Part shown: positions 11,091 to 25,900 of the stretch, in pieces
Numbering within the stretch: position 1 is the stretch's first letter
Layout: every line of letters begins with the position of its first letter
Source: Terebella lapidaria
Lineage: Eukaryota > Annelida > Polychaeta > Terebellida > Terebellidae
DNA length: 64,000 nucleotides
Reading direction: 5' to 3'
NCBI GenBank assembly: GCA_949152475.1
Contig: OX424563.1
Span: forward strand, 39,442,120-39,506,119
Translations under genes and position numbers: made by a program
Notes under the pieces: model-generated
Database searches by the model: none
The model's input: the letters and a program-made list of their open reading frames with translations, nothing else
What the model was told of the DNA's origin: nothing

Positions 11091-12667
11091 CTCCACCGAA
11101 TGATGGACATGCGAGGTTCCACCGTAAGATGGACATGTGACGCTCCACCGTACGATAGACATGCGATGCTCCACCGTACGATGGACATGTGACGCTCCAC
11201 TGTACAATGGACATGTGACGCTCCACCGTATGATGGACATGCAAGGCTCCACTGTACAATGGACATGTGACACTCCACCGTACGATGGACATGCGACGCT
11301 CTACCGTAGGATGGACTAGCGAAGCTCCACCGTACGATGGACATGTGACGCTCCACTGTACAATGGACATGTGACGCTCCACCGTATGATGGACATGCAA
11401 GGCTCCACTGTACAATGGACATGTGACACTCCACCGTACGATGGACATGCGACGCTCTACCGTAGGATGGACTAGCGAAGCTCCACCGTAAGATGGACAT
11501 CTGACGCTCCACCGTACGATGGACATGTGATGCTCCACTGTACGATGGACATGTGACGCTCCACCGTACGATGGACATGGGACGCTCCAATGTACGATGG
11601 ACATGCGATGCTCCACTGTACGATGGACATGCGATGCTCCACTGTACGACGGACATGTGACGCTCCACCTTACGATGGACATCTGACGCTCCACTGTGCG
11701 ATCGGCATGTGATGCTCCACTGTACAATGGACATGTGACGCTCCACCGTATGATGGACATGCAAGGCTCCACTGTACAATGGACATGTGACACTCCACCG
11801 TACGATGGACATGCGACGCTCTAACGTAGGATGGACTAGCGAAGCTCCACCGTAAGATGGACATGTGACGCTCCACAGTACGATGGACATCTGACGCTCC
11901 ACCGTACGATGGACATGTGATGCTCCACTGTACGATGGACATGTGACGCTCCACCATACGATGGACATGGGACGCTCCAATGTACGATGGACATGCGACG
12001 CTCCACCGTACGATGGACATGCGATGCTCCACTGTACGACGGACATGTGACGCTCCACTGTATGATGGACATGCGAGGTTCCACCGTACGATGGACATGG
12101 GATGCTCCATCGTACGATGGACATGTGACGCTCCACAGTACGATCGACATGCGATGCTCCACCGTACGATGGACATGTGATGCTCCATCGTACGATGGAC
12201 ATCTGACGCTCCACCGTACAATGGACATGTGACGCTCCATCGTACGATGGACATGTGACGCTATACTGAATGATGGACATGCGAGGCTCCACCGTAAGAT
12301 GGACATGTGACGCTCCACCGTATGATGGACATGCGACGCTCAATCGTACGATGGACATGGGATGCTCCACCGTATGATGGACATGTGACGCTCCACCGTA
12401 CGATGGACATGTGACGCTCCACTGTATGATGGACATCTGATGCTCCACCGTACGATGGACATCTGACGCTCCACCGTACGATGGACATGCTATGCTCCAC
12501 CGTACGATCGACATGCGATGCTCCACCGTACGATGGACATGTGATGCACCACCGTACGATGGACATGTGATGCTCCACCGTACGATGGACATCTGATGCT
12601 CCACCGTACGATGGACATGCTATGCTCCACCGCACGGTGGACATGTGAGGCTCCACCGTACGATGGA

Positions 12668-14463
12668 CATGGGACGCTCCACCGAATGATGGACATGTGA
12701 GGCTCCACCATAAGATGGACATGTGACGCTCCACCGTACGATGGACATGCGACGCTCCACCGTACGATGGACATGTGACGCTCCACCGAAGGATGGACAT
12801 GCGGGGCTCCACTGTAAGATGGACATGTTACGCTCCACCGTACGATGGACATGCGACGCTCCATCGTACGATGGACATGGGATGCTCCACCGTATGATGG
12901 ACATGTGACACTCCACTGTACGATGGATATGCGATGCTCCACCGTACGATGGACATGTGATGTTCCACCGTACGATGGACATCTGACGCTCCACCGTAGG
13001 ATGGACATGTGACGCTCCACCGTACGATGGACATGTGACGCTCCACCGTACGATGGACATGGGATGCTCCATCGTACGATGGACAGGTGATGCTCCGCCA
13101 TACGATGGACATGCTATGCTCCACCGTACGATGGACATTTGACGATCCACCGTACGATGGACATGAGACGCTCCACCGTACGATCGACATGCGATGCTTC
13201 ACAGTACGATTGACATGTGATGCTCCACTGTACGATGGACATCTAACGCTCCACCATACGATGGACATGAGATGCTCCACCGTACGATGGACATGTGATG
13301 CTCCACCGAATGATGGACATGCGAGGTTCCACCGTAAGATGGACATGTGACGCTCCACCTTACGATAGACATGCGATGCTCCACCGTACGATGAACATGT
13401 GATGATCCACTGTACAATGGACATGTGACGCTCCACCGTATGATGGACATGCAAGGCTCCACTGTACAATGGACATGTGACACTCCACCGTACGATGGAC
13501 ATGCGACGCTCTACCGTAGGATGGACTAGCGAAGATCCACCGTAAGATGGACATGTGACGCTCCACATGGGACGCTCCACCGAATGATGGACATGCGAGG
13601 CTCCACCATAAGATGGACATGTGACGCTCCACTGTACGATGGACATGCGACGCTCCACCGTACGATGGACATGTGACGCTCCACCGAAGGATGGACATGC
13701 GAGGCTCCACTGTAAGATGGACATGTTACGCTCCACCGTACGATGGACATGCGACGCTCCATCGTACGATGGACATGGGATGCTCCACCGTATGATGGAC
13801 ATGTGACACTAAACTGTACGATGGATATGCGATGCTCCATCGTACGATGGACATGTGATGTTCCACCGTACGATGGACATCTGACGCTCCACCGTAGGAT
13901 GGACATGTGACGCTCCACCGTACGATGGACATGTGACGCTCCACCGTACGATGGACATGGGATGCTCCATCGTACGATGAACAGGTGATGCTCCACCATA
14001 CGATGGACATGCTATGCTCCACCGTACGATGGACATTTGACGCTCCACCGTACGATGGACATGAGACGCTCCACCGTACGATCGACATGCGATGCTTCAC
14101 AGTACGATTGACATGTGATGCTCCACTGTACGATGGACATCTAACGCTCCACCATACGATGGACATGAGATGCTCCACCGTACGATGGACATGTGACGCT
14201 CCACCGAATGATGGACATGCGAGGTTCCACCGTAAGATGGACATGTGACGCTCCACCGTATGATAGACATGCGATGCTCCACCGTACGATGGACATGTGA
14301 TGCTCCACTGTACAATGGACATGTGACGCTCCACCGTATGATGGACATGCAAGGCTCCACTGTACAATGGACATGTGACACTCCACCGTACGATGGACAT
14401 GCGACGCTCTACCGTAGGATGGACTAGCGAAGCTCCACCGTAAGATGGACATGTGACGCTCCA
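12668..14463 (+). repeat. 898-bp tandem duplication with out-of-register junction
   Basis: Copy 1 is 12,668-13,565 and copy 2 is 13,566 to about 14,463. At the junction a unit reads GCTCCAC directly joined to ATGGGACGC, losing part of a unit, so 898 is 34 units plus 14 bp. The same junction is present at about 33,088, showing it predates the 19.5-kb duplication. Confidence 0.8.
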
Positions 14464-17399
14464 CCGTACGATGGACATCTGACGCTCCACCGTACGATGG
14501 ACATGCTATGCTCCAGCGTACGATAGACATGTGACGCTCCACCGTACGATGGACATGGGACGCTCCACCGTATAATGGACATGTGACGCTCCACCGTACG
14601 ATGGACATGAGACGCTCCACCGTATATGGACATGTGACGCTCCACCGTACGATGGACATGTGACGCTCCAACGAATGATGGACATGCGATGCTCCACCGT
14701 AGGATGGACATGTGACGCTCCACCGTACGATGGACATCTGACGCTCCACCGTACGATGGACATGCTATGCTCCAGCGTACGATGGACATGTGACGCTCCA
14801 CCGTACGATGGACATGGGACGCTCCACCGTATAATGGACATGTGACGCTCCACCGTACGATGGACATGAGATGCTCCACCGTATATGGACATGTGACGCT
14901 CCACCGTACGATGGACATGTGACGCTCCACCGAATGATGGACATGCGAGGCTCCACCGTAGGATGGACATGTGACGCTCCACCCTACGATGGACATGCGA
15001 CGCTCCATCGTACGACGGACTAGCGAAGCTCCACCGTAAGATGGACATGTGACGCTCCACCGTACGATGGACATGCGATGCTCCATCGTACGATGGACAT
15101 GGGATGCTCCACCGTATGATGGACATGTGACGCTCCACCGAATGATGGACATGCGATGCTCAATCGTACGATGGACATGGGATGCTCCACCGTATGATGG
15201 ACATGTGACGCTCCACCGTACGATGGACATGTGACGCTCCACTGTATGATGGACATGTGACGCTCCACCGTACGATGGACATGTGACGCTCCACTGTACG
15301 ATGGACATGCGACGCTCCACCGTACGATGGACATGCGATGCTCCACCGTACGATGGACTAGCGAAGCTCCACCGTAAGATGGACATTCGACGCTCCATCG
15401 TACGATGGACCCGTGACGCTCCACCGTACGATGGACATGCGACGCTCCATCGTACGATGGACTAGCGAAGCTCCACCGTAAGATGGACATGTGACGCTCC
15501 ACAGTACGATGGACATGGGACGCTCCATCATACGATGGACATGTGATGCTCCACCGTACAATCGGCATGCGATGCTCCACCGTACGATCGACATGTGATG
15601 CTCCACTGTACGATGGACATGTCACGCTCCACCGTACGATGGACATGGGACGCTCCAATGTACGATGGACATGCGACGCTCCACTGTACGATGGACAGGC
15701 GATGCTCCACTGTATGATGGACATGTGACACTCCACTGTATGATGGACATGCGAGGCTCCACCGTACGATGGACATGTGACGCTCCACCGAATGATGGAC
15801 ATGCGAGGCTCCACCGTAAGATGGACATGTGACGCTCCACCGTACGATGGACATGGGACGCTCCACCAAACGATTGACATGTGAGGCTCCACCGTAAGAT
15901 GGACATGTGACGCTCCACCATACGATGGACATGCGACGCTCCACCATATGATGGACATGTGACGCTCCACCATACGATGGACATCTGACACTCTACCGTA
16001 CGATGGACATGCTATGCTCCACCGTACGATGGACATGTGACGCTCCACCGTACGATGGACATGGGATGCTCCATCGTACGATGGACATGTGACGCTCCAC
16101 CCATCGATGGACATGCTATGCTCCACCGTATGATGGACATGTGACGCTCCACCGTACGATGGACATGGGACGCTCCACCGTAGGATGGACATGTGACGCT
16201 CCACCGTACGATGGACATGTGACGCTCCACCGTAAGATGGACCTGAGACGCTCCACTGTACGATGGACATGCGACGCTCCATCGTACAATGGACTAGCGA
16301 TGCTCCACCGTAAGATGGACATGTGACGCTCCACCGTACGATGGACATGCGACGCTCCTTCGTACGATGGACATGGGACGCTCCACCGTACGATCGACAT
16401 GCGATGCTCCACCGTACGATGGACATGTGATGCTCCACCGTACGATGGACATGGGACGCTCCAATGTATGATGGACATGTGACGCTCCACTGTACGATGG
16501 ACATGCGATGCTCCACTGTACGATGAACATGTGACGCTCCACCGTATGATGAACATGTGACGCTCCACCGTACGATGGACATGCGAGGCTCCACCGTACG
16601 ATGAACATGGGTGCTCCATCGTACGATGGACATGCGACGCTCCACCGTACGATGGACTAGCGAAGCTTCACCGTAAGATGGACATGCGACGCTCCATCGT
16701 ACGATGGACACGGGACGCTCCACCGTACGATGGACCTCTGACGCCCACCGTACGATGGACATGCTATGCTCCACCGTACGATGGACATGTGACGCTCCAC
16801 CGTACGATGGACATGGGGCGCTCCAATGTACGATGGACATGCGATGCTCCACTCTACGATGGACATGGGATGCTCCACCGTATAATGGACATGTGACGCT
16901 CCACCGTACGATGGACATGGGATGCTCCATCGTACGATGGACATGTGACGCTCCACCCATCGATGGACATGCTATGCTCCACCATACGATGGACATGTGA
17001 CTCTCCACCGTACGATGGACATGGGACGCTCCACCGTAGGATGGACATGTGACGCTCCACCGTACGATGGACATGGGACGCTCCACCGTAAGATGGACAT
17101 GCGACGCTCCACCGTACGATGGACTAGCGAAGCTCCACCATAAGATGGACATTCGACGCTCCATCGTACGATGGACACGTGACGCTCCACCGTACGATGG
17201 ACATGCGACGCTCCATCGTACAATGGACTAGCGAAGCTCCACCGTAAGATGGACATGTGACGCTCCACAGTACGATGGACATGGGACGCTCCACCGTACG
17301 ATGGACATGGGACGCTCCACCGTACGATGGACATGCAACGCTCCACTGTATGATGGACATGTGACGCTCCACCGTATGATGGACATGCGAGGCTCCACC

Positions 17400-19297
17400 G
17401 TACGATGGACATCTGATGCTCCACCGTACGATGGACATGCGATGCTCCACTGTACGATGGACATTTGACGCCCCACCGTATGATTGACATGCAAGGCTCC
17501 ATCGTACGATGGACATGCGATGCTCCACCGTACGATGGACATGCGACGCTTTATCGTACGATGGACATGTGACGCTCCACCGTACGATCGACATGCGATG
17601 CTTCACAGTACGATGGACATGTGATGCTCCACCGTACGATGGACATCTGACGCTCCACCGTGCGATGGACATGCGATGCTCCACGGTACGATGGACATGT
17701 GATGCCCCACCGTATGATTGACATGCAAGGCTCCATCGTACGATGGACATGCGATGCTCCACCGTACGATGGACATGCAACGCTTTATCGTACGATGGAC
17801 ATGTGACGCTCCACCGTACGATCGACATGCGATGCTTCACAGTACGATGGACATGTGATGCTCCACCATACGATGGACATCTCACGCTCCATCATACGAT
17901 GGACATGCGATGCTCCTCCGTACGATAGACATGTGATGCTCCATTGTACGATGGACATCTGACGCTCCACCGTACAATGGATATGCGATGCTCCACCGTA
18001 CGATGGACATGGGACGCTCCACCGTACGATGGACATGGGACGCTCCACCGTATGATGGACATGCGAGGCTTCACTGTACGATGGACATGTGATGCTCCAC
18101 AGTACGATGGACATGGGATGCTCCATCGTACGATGGACATGTGACGCTCCACCGTACGATGGACATGCGACGCTCCAATGCACGATGGACATGCGACGCT
18201 CCACTGTACGATGGACATGCAACGCTCCACTGTATGATGGACATGTGACGCTCCACCGTATGATGGACATGCGAGGCTCCACCGTACGATGGACATGGGA
18301 CGCTCCAAAGTATGATGGACATGTGATGCTCCACCGTACGATGGACATGTGATGCTCCACCGTACGATGACCATGCGAGGCTCCAATGTACGATGGACAT
18401 GTGACGCTCCACTGTACGATGGACATGCGACGCTCCATCGTATGATGGACATGTGATGCTCCACCGTACGATGGACATGCGACGCTTTATCGTATGATGG
18501 ACATGTGACGCTCCATCAATACGATCGACATGCGATGCTTCACAGTACGATGGACATCTCACGCTCCATCATACGATGGACATGCGATGCTCCACCGTAC
18601 GATAGACATGTGATGCTCAATTGTACGATGGACATGGGACGCTCCACCGTACGATGGACATGTGACACTCCACCGTATGATGGACATGCGAGGCTCCACG
18701 GTACGATGGACATGTGATGCTCCACCGTACGATGGACATGGGATGCTCCATCGTACGATGGACATGTGACGCTCCACCGTACGATCGACATGTTATGCTC
18801 AACCGTACGATGGACATGTGATGATCCATCGTACGATGGACTAGCGACGCTCCACCGTAAGATGGACATGCGACGCTCCACAGTACGATGGACATGTGAC
18901 GCTCCACTATACGATCGACATGCGATGCTCCATCGTACGATGGACATGTGATGCTCCACCATACGATGGACATCTGACGCTCCACCATACGATGGACATG
19001 CGACGATCCACTGTACGATGGACATGTGACGCTCCACTGTACGATGGACATGTGACACTCCATCGTACTATGGACTAGCGACGCTCCACCGTAAGATGGA
19101 CATGCGACGCTCCACGTACAATGGACATGTGACGCTCCACCGTACGATGGACATCCGACGTTCCACTGTATGATGGACATCCGATGCACCACCGTACGAT
19201 GGACATGCGACGTTCCATCGTACGATGGACATGCGATGCTCCACCGTACGATGGACATGGGATGATCCGCCGTATGATGGACATGTGACGCTCCACC
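17400..19297 (+). repeat. 1.9-kb block, first of four copies
   Basis: This block recurs at about 31,115-33,012 (offset 13,715), 36,896-38,792 (offset 19,496-19,495) and 47,187-49,085. Shared rare units include GCTTTATCGTACGATGG, GCTTCACAGTACG, ATCTCACGCTCC, GTGATGATCC, the shortened CTCCACGTACAATGG and GACATCCGACG. The 31.1-kb copy ends exactly where the 19.5-kb duplication restarts, so this block probably mediated that event. Confidence 0.75.
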
Positions 19298-19979
19298 GTA
19301 CGATGGACATGCGTTGCTCCACCGTGCGATGGACATGAGATGCTCCACCGTACGATAGACATCTGACGCTCCATTGTACGATAGACATGCGATGCCCCAC
19401 CGTACAATGGACATGCGGCGCTCCACTGTATGATGGACATGCGATGCTTTACTGTACAATGGACACGTGACGCTCCACCGTACGATGGACATGCGACGCT
19501 CCATCGTACGATGGACTAGCGAAGCTTCACCGTAAGATGGACATGTGATGCTCCACAGTGCGATGGACATGAGATGCTCCATCATACGATGGACATGTGA
19601 CGCTTCACCGTACGATCGACATGCGATGCTCCACCGTAGGATGGACATGTGACGCTCCACCGTACGATGGACATCTGACGCTGGACCGTACGATGGACAT
19701 GCTATGCTCCAGCGTACGATGGACATGTGACGCTCCACCGTACGATGGACATGGGATGCTCCACCGTATAATGGACATGTGACGCTCCACCGTACGATGG
19801 ACATGAGACGCTCCACCGTATATGGACATGTGACGCTCCACCGTACGATGGACATGTGACGCTCCACCGAGTGATGGACATGCGAGGCTCCACCGTAGGA
19901 TGGACATGTGACGCTCCACCATACGATGGACATGCGACGCTCCACCGTACGATGGACATGTGACGCTCCACCGTACGAT

Positions 19980-21075
19980 GGACATGTGACGCTCCACGGT
20001 ATGATGGACATGCAAAGCTCCACTCTACGATGGACATGTGACGCTCCATCGTACGATGGACTAGCGAAGCTCCACCGTAAGATGGACACGTGACGCTCCA
20101 CAGTACGATGGACATGGGACGCTCCATCATAAGATGAACATGTGATGCTCCACCGTACGATCGACATGCGATGCTCCACCGTACGATCGACATGTGATGC
20201 TCCACTGTACGATGGACATGTGATGCTCCACCGTACGATGGACATGGGACGCTCCAATGTACGATGGACATGCAACGCTCCACTGTATGATGGACATGTG
20301 ACGCTCCACCGTATGATGGACATGTGAGGCTCCACCGTACGATGGACATGGGACGCTCCACCGTACGATGGACATGCAACGCTCCACTGTATGATGGACA
20401 TGTGACGCTCCACCGTATGATGGACATGCGAGGCTCCACCGTACGATGGACATCTGATGCTCCACCGTACGATAGACATGCGATGCTCCACCGTACGATG
20501 GACATGTGACGCTCCACCGTACGATGGACATGTGATGCTCCACGGTATGATGGACATGCAAAGCTCCACTCTACGATGGACATGTGACGCTCCATCGTAC
20601 GATGGACTAGCGAAGCTCCACCGTAAGATGGACACGTGACGCTCCACAGTACGATGGACATGGGACGCTCCATCATACGATGAACATGTGATGCTCCACC
20701 GTACGATCGACATGCGATGCTCCACCGTACGATCGACATGTGATGCTCCACTGTACGATGGACATGTGATGCTCCACCGTACGATGGACATGGGACGCTC
20801 CAATGTACGATAGACATGCAATGCTCCACTGTATGATGGACATGTGACGCTCCACCGTATGATGGACATGTGAGACTCCACCGTACGATGGACATGGGAC
20901 GCTCCACCGTACGATGGACATGCAACGCTCCACTGTATGATGGACATGTGACGCTCCACCGTATGATGGACATGCGAGGCTCCACCGTACGATGGACATG
21001 GGACGCTCCACCGTATGATGGACATGTGATGCTCCACCGTACGATGGAAATGTGACGCTCCACCGTACGATGGAC
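19980..21075 (+). repeat. 546-bp (21-unit) tandem duplication
   Basis: Two copies sit 546 bp apart, about 19,980-20,527 and 20,528-21,075. They share GCAAAGCTCCACTCTACG, a CTAGCGAAGC unit, ACGTGACGCTCCACAG and TGAACATGTGATGC. 546 is exactly 21 units. The pair is also present in copy B (about 39.5-40.6 kb), so it predates the 19.5-kb duplication. Confidence 0.75.
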
Positions 21076-21279
21076 ATGCGAGGCTCCACTGTACGATGAA
21101 CATGTGACGCTCCACTGTACGATGGACATGCGACGCTCCATCGTATGATGGACATGTGATGCTCCACCGTACGATGGACATGCGACGCTTTATCGTACGA
21201 TGGACATGTGACGCTCCACCGTACGATCGACATGCGATGCTTCACAGTACGATGGACATCTCACGCTCCATCATACGAT

Positions 21280-21660
21280 GGACATGCGATGCTCCACCGT
21301 ACGATGGACATGTGACGCTCCACCGTACGATGGACATGCTATGCTCCACCGTACGATGGACATGTGACGCTCCACCGTACGATGGACATGGGATGCTCCA
21401 CCGTACGATGGACATGTGACGCTCCACCGTACGATGGACATGTGACGCTCCACCGTACGATGGACATGGGAAGCTCCACCGTACGATGGACATGTGATGC
21501 TCCACCGTACGATGGACATGGGATGCTCCACCGTACGATGGACATGTGACAATCCACCGTACGATGGACATCTGACACTCCTCCGTACGATGGACATGGG
21601 ATGCTCCACGGTACGATGGACATGTGACGCTCCACCGTACGATGGACATGCGACGCTCAA
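21280..21660 (+). repeat. Highly homogeneous sub-block
   Basis: About 14 consecutive units here are close to the consensus, with CCACCGTACGATGGACATG in nearly every unit, and differ mainly in the variable core. Matching homogeneous blocks lie at about 40,775-41,155, 50,630-51,060 and 56,035-56,465. This contrasts with the variant-rich neighbours and suggests more recent local amplification. Confidence 0.6.
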
Positions 21661-22963
21661 TCGTACGATGGACTAGCGACACTCCACCGTAAGATGGACA
21701 TGCGACGCTCCATCGTACGATGGACATGCGACGCTCCATCGCAGGATGGACATGCGACGCTCCACCGTACGAAGGACATGCGATGCTCCACCGTACTATG
21801 GACATGCGACGCTCCATCAGACGATAGACAAGTGACACTCCACTGTAAGATGGACATGCGAGGCTCCACCGTTCGATGGACATGTGACGCTCCACCGTAT
21901 GATGGACATGTGACGCTCCACCGTACGATGGACATGTGACGCACCACTGTATGATGGACATGCGATGCTTTACTGTACAATGGACACGTTGCGCTCAACC
22001 GTAAGATGGACATGCGATGCTCCACAGTACGATGGACATGGGACGCTCCATCATACGATGGACATGTGACGCTCCACCGTACGATCGACATGCGATGCTC
22101 CACCGTACGATCGACATGTGATGCTCCACCGTTCGATCGACATGTGATGCTCCACCGTACGATGGACATGTGACGCTCCACCGTACGATCGACATGTGAT
22201 GCTCCACCGTACGATGGACATGTGACAATCCACCGTACGATGGACATCTGACACTCCTCCGTACGATGGACATGGGAAGCTCCACCGTACGATGGACATG
22301 TGACGCTCCACCGTACGATGGACATGCGACGCTCAATCGTACGATGGACTAGCGACACTCCACCGTAAGATGGACATGCGACGCTCCACCGTACGATGGA
22401 CATGCGACGCTCCATCGCAGGATGGACATGCGACGCTCCACCGTACGAAGGACATGCGATGCTCCACCGTACTATGGACATGCGACGCTCCATCGTACGA
22501 TGGACATGCGACGCTCCATCGTATGATGGACATGTGATGCTCCACCGTACGATGGACATGCGACGCTTTATCGTACGATGGACATGTGACGCTCCACCGT
22601 ACGATCGACATGCGATGCTTCACAGTACGATGGACATCTCACGCTCCATCATACGATGGACATGCGATGCTCCACCGTACGATGGACATGTGACGCTCCA
22701 CCGTACGATGGACATGCTATGCTCCACCATACGATGGACATGTGACGCTCCACCGTACGATGGACATGCGACGCTCAAATGTACGATGGACATGCGACGC
22801 TCAAATGTACGATGGACATAAGACGCTCCACCGTACGATGGCCTAGTGACGCTCCAGCGTAAGATGGACATGTGACGCTCCACTGTACGATGGACATGTG
22901 ATGCTCAGCTGTATGATGGACATGCGACGCTCCATCGTACGATGGACTAGCGATGCTCCAACG

Positions 22964-25900
22964 TAAGATGGACATGTGATGCTCCACCGTACGATGGACA
23001 TGCGACGCTCCATCGCAGGATGGACATGCGACGCTCCACCGTACGAAGGACATGCGATGCTCCACCGTACTATGGACATGCGACGCTCCATCATACGATA
23101 GACATGTGACACTCCACTGTAAGATGGACATGCGAGGCTCCACCGTACGATGGACATGTGACGCTCCACCGTATGATGGACATCTGACGCTCCACCGTAC
23201 GATGGACATGCTATGCTCCACTGTACGATGGACATGTGATGCTCCACCGTACGATGGACATGCTATGCTCCACCGTACGATGGACATGTGACGCTCCACC
23301 GTACGATGGACATGGGATGCTCCACCGTATGATGGACATGCGATGCTCCACTGTACGATGGACATGTGACGCTCCACCATATGATGGACATGTGAGGCTC
23401 CACTGTACGATGGACATGTGACGCTCCACCGTACGATGGACATGGGATGCTCCATCGTACGATGGACATGTGACGCTCCACCGTACGATCGACATGCGAT
23501 GCTCCACCGTACGATGGACATGTGATGCTCCACCGTACGATGGACATCTGACGCTCCACCGTACGATGGACATGCTATGCTCCACCGTACGATGGACATG
23601 TGACGCTCCACCGTACGATGGACATGCTATGCTCCACCGTACGATGGACATGTGACGCTCCACCGTACGATGGACATGGGACGCTCCACCGTCCGATGGA
23701 CATGTGACGCTCCACCGTACGATGGACATGTGACGCTCCACCATACGATGGACATGGGAGGCTCCACCGTACGATGGACATGTGACAATCCACCGTACGA
23801 TGGACATCTGACGCTCCTCTGTACGATGAACATGCGACGCTCCACCGTACGATGGACTTGTGACGCTCCACCGTACGATGGACATGCGACACTCCATCGT
23901 ACGATGGACTAGCGACACTCCACCGTAAGATGGACATGTGACGCTCCACCGTACGATGGACATGCGACGCTCCATCGTACGATGGACATGGGATGCTCTA
24001 TCGTATGATGGACTATCGATGCTCCACCGTAAGATGGACATGTGACGCCCCACCGTATGATGGACATGCGACGCTCCATCGTACGATGGACATGGGATGC
24101 TCCACCGTACGATTTACATGTGATGCTCCACCGTACGATGGACATGCGACGCTCCACCGTACGATTTACATGCGATGCTCCACCGTACGATGGACCTGTG
24201 ATGCTCCACCGTACGATGGACATCTGACGCTCCACCGTATGATGGACATGCAAGGCTCCACTGTACAATGGACATGTGACGCTCCACCGTACGATGGACA
24301 TGCGACGCTCCACCGTATGATGGACATGCAACGCTCCATCGTACGATGGACATGTGACGCTCCACCATACGATGGACATCTGACGCTCCACCGTACGATG
24401 GACATGCGATGCTCCAATGTACGATGGACATGTGACGCTCCACCGTATGATTGACATGCAAGGCTCCACCGTAAAATGGACATGTGACGCTCCACCATAC
24501 GATGGACATGCGACGCTCCACCATACGATGGACATATGACGCTCCACTGTACGATGGACATGTGACACTCCACCGTATGATGGACATGCAAGGCTCCACT
24601 GTACAATGGACATGTGACGCTCCACCGTACGATGGACATGGGACGCTCCAACGTATGATGGACATGCAACGCTCCATCGTACGATGGACATGTGACGCTC
24701 CACCATACGATGGACATCTGACGCTCCACCGTACGATGGACATGCGATGCTCCACTGTACGATGGACATGTGACGCCCCACCGTATGATTGACATGCAAG
24801 GCTCCACTGTACGATGGACATGTGACGCTCCAACGTATGATTGACATGCAAGGCTACACCGTAAAATGGACATGTGACGCTCCACCATACGATGGACATG
24901 CGACGCTCCATCGTACGATGGACATGAGATGCTCCACCGTACGATGGACATCTGATGCTCCACCATACGATGGACATGTGACACTCCGCTGTACGATGGA
25001 CATGTGACGCTCCACCATATGATGGACATGTGACACTCCGCTGTACGATGGACATGTGACGCTCCACCATATGATGGACATGCGATGCTCCACCATACAA
25101 TGGACATGCGACGCTCAAATGTACGATGGACATATGACGCTCCACCGTACGATGGACATGAGACGCTCCATCGGATGATGGCCTAGTGACGCTCCAGCGT
25201 AAGATGGACATGCGATGCTCCACCGTACGATGGACATGTGATGCTCCGCTGTACGATGGACATGCGACGCTCCATCGTACGATGGACTAGCGATGCTCCA
25301 ACGTAAGATGGACATGTGATGCTCCACCGTACGATGGACTAGCGATGCTCCACCGTAAGATGGACATGTGACGCTCCACAGTACGATGGACATGGGACGC
25401 TCCATCATACGATGGACATGTGACGCTCCACCGTACGATCGACATGCGATGCTCCACCGTACGATGGACATGTGATGCTCCACCGTACGATGGACATGTG
25501 ATGCTCCACGGTACGATGGACATGTGACGCTCCACCGTACGATGGACATGGGACGCTCCAATGTACGATGGACATGCAACGCTCCACTGTATGATGGACA
25601 CATAAGATGGACATGTGATGCTCCACCGTACGATGGACATGCGACGCTCCATCGCAGGATGGACATGCGACGCTCCACCGTACGAAGGACATGCGATGCT
25701 CCACCGTACTATGGACATGCGACGCTCCATCATACGATAGACATGTGACACTCCACTGTAAGATGGACATGCGAGGCTCCACCGTACGATGGACATGTGA
25801 CGCTCCACCGTATGATGGACATCTGACGCTCCACCGTACGATGGACATGCTATGCTCCACTGTACGATGGACATGTGATGCTCCACCGTACGATGGACAT

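Noticed and set aside
18617-21181. An 854-codon minus-strand open frame, and similar ones at 38,112-40,676, 8,504-10,891, 15,020-17,164 and elsewhere, as giant repeat-protein genes
   Set aside because: They are the automatic result of a stop-free 26-bp unit. All three minus phases give the same peptide, several overlap each other, there is no non-repeat domain or signal, and their ends are set by CTAG or CTATG unit variants.
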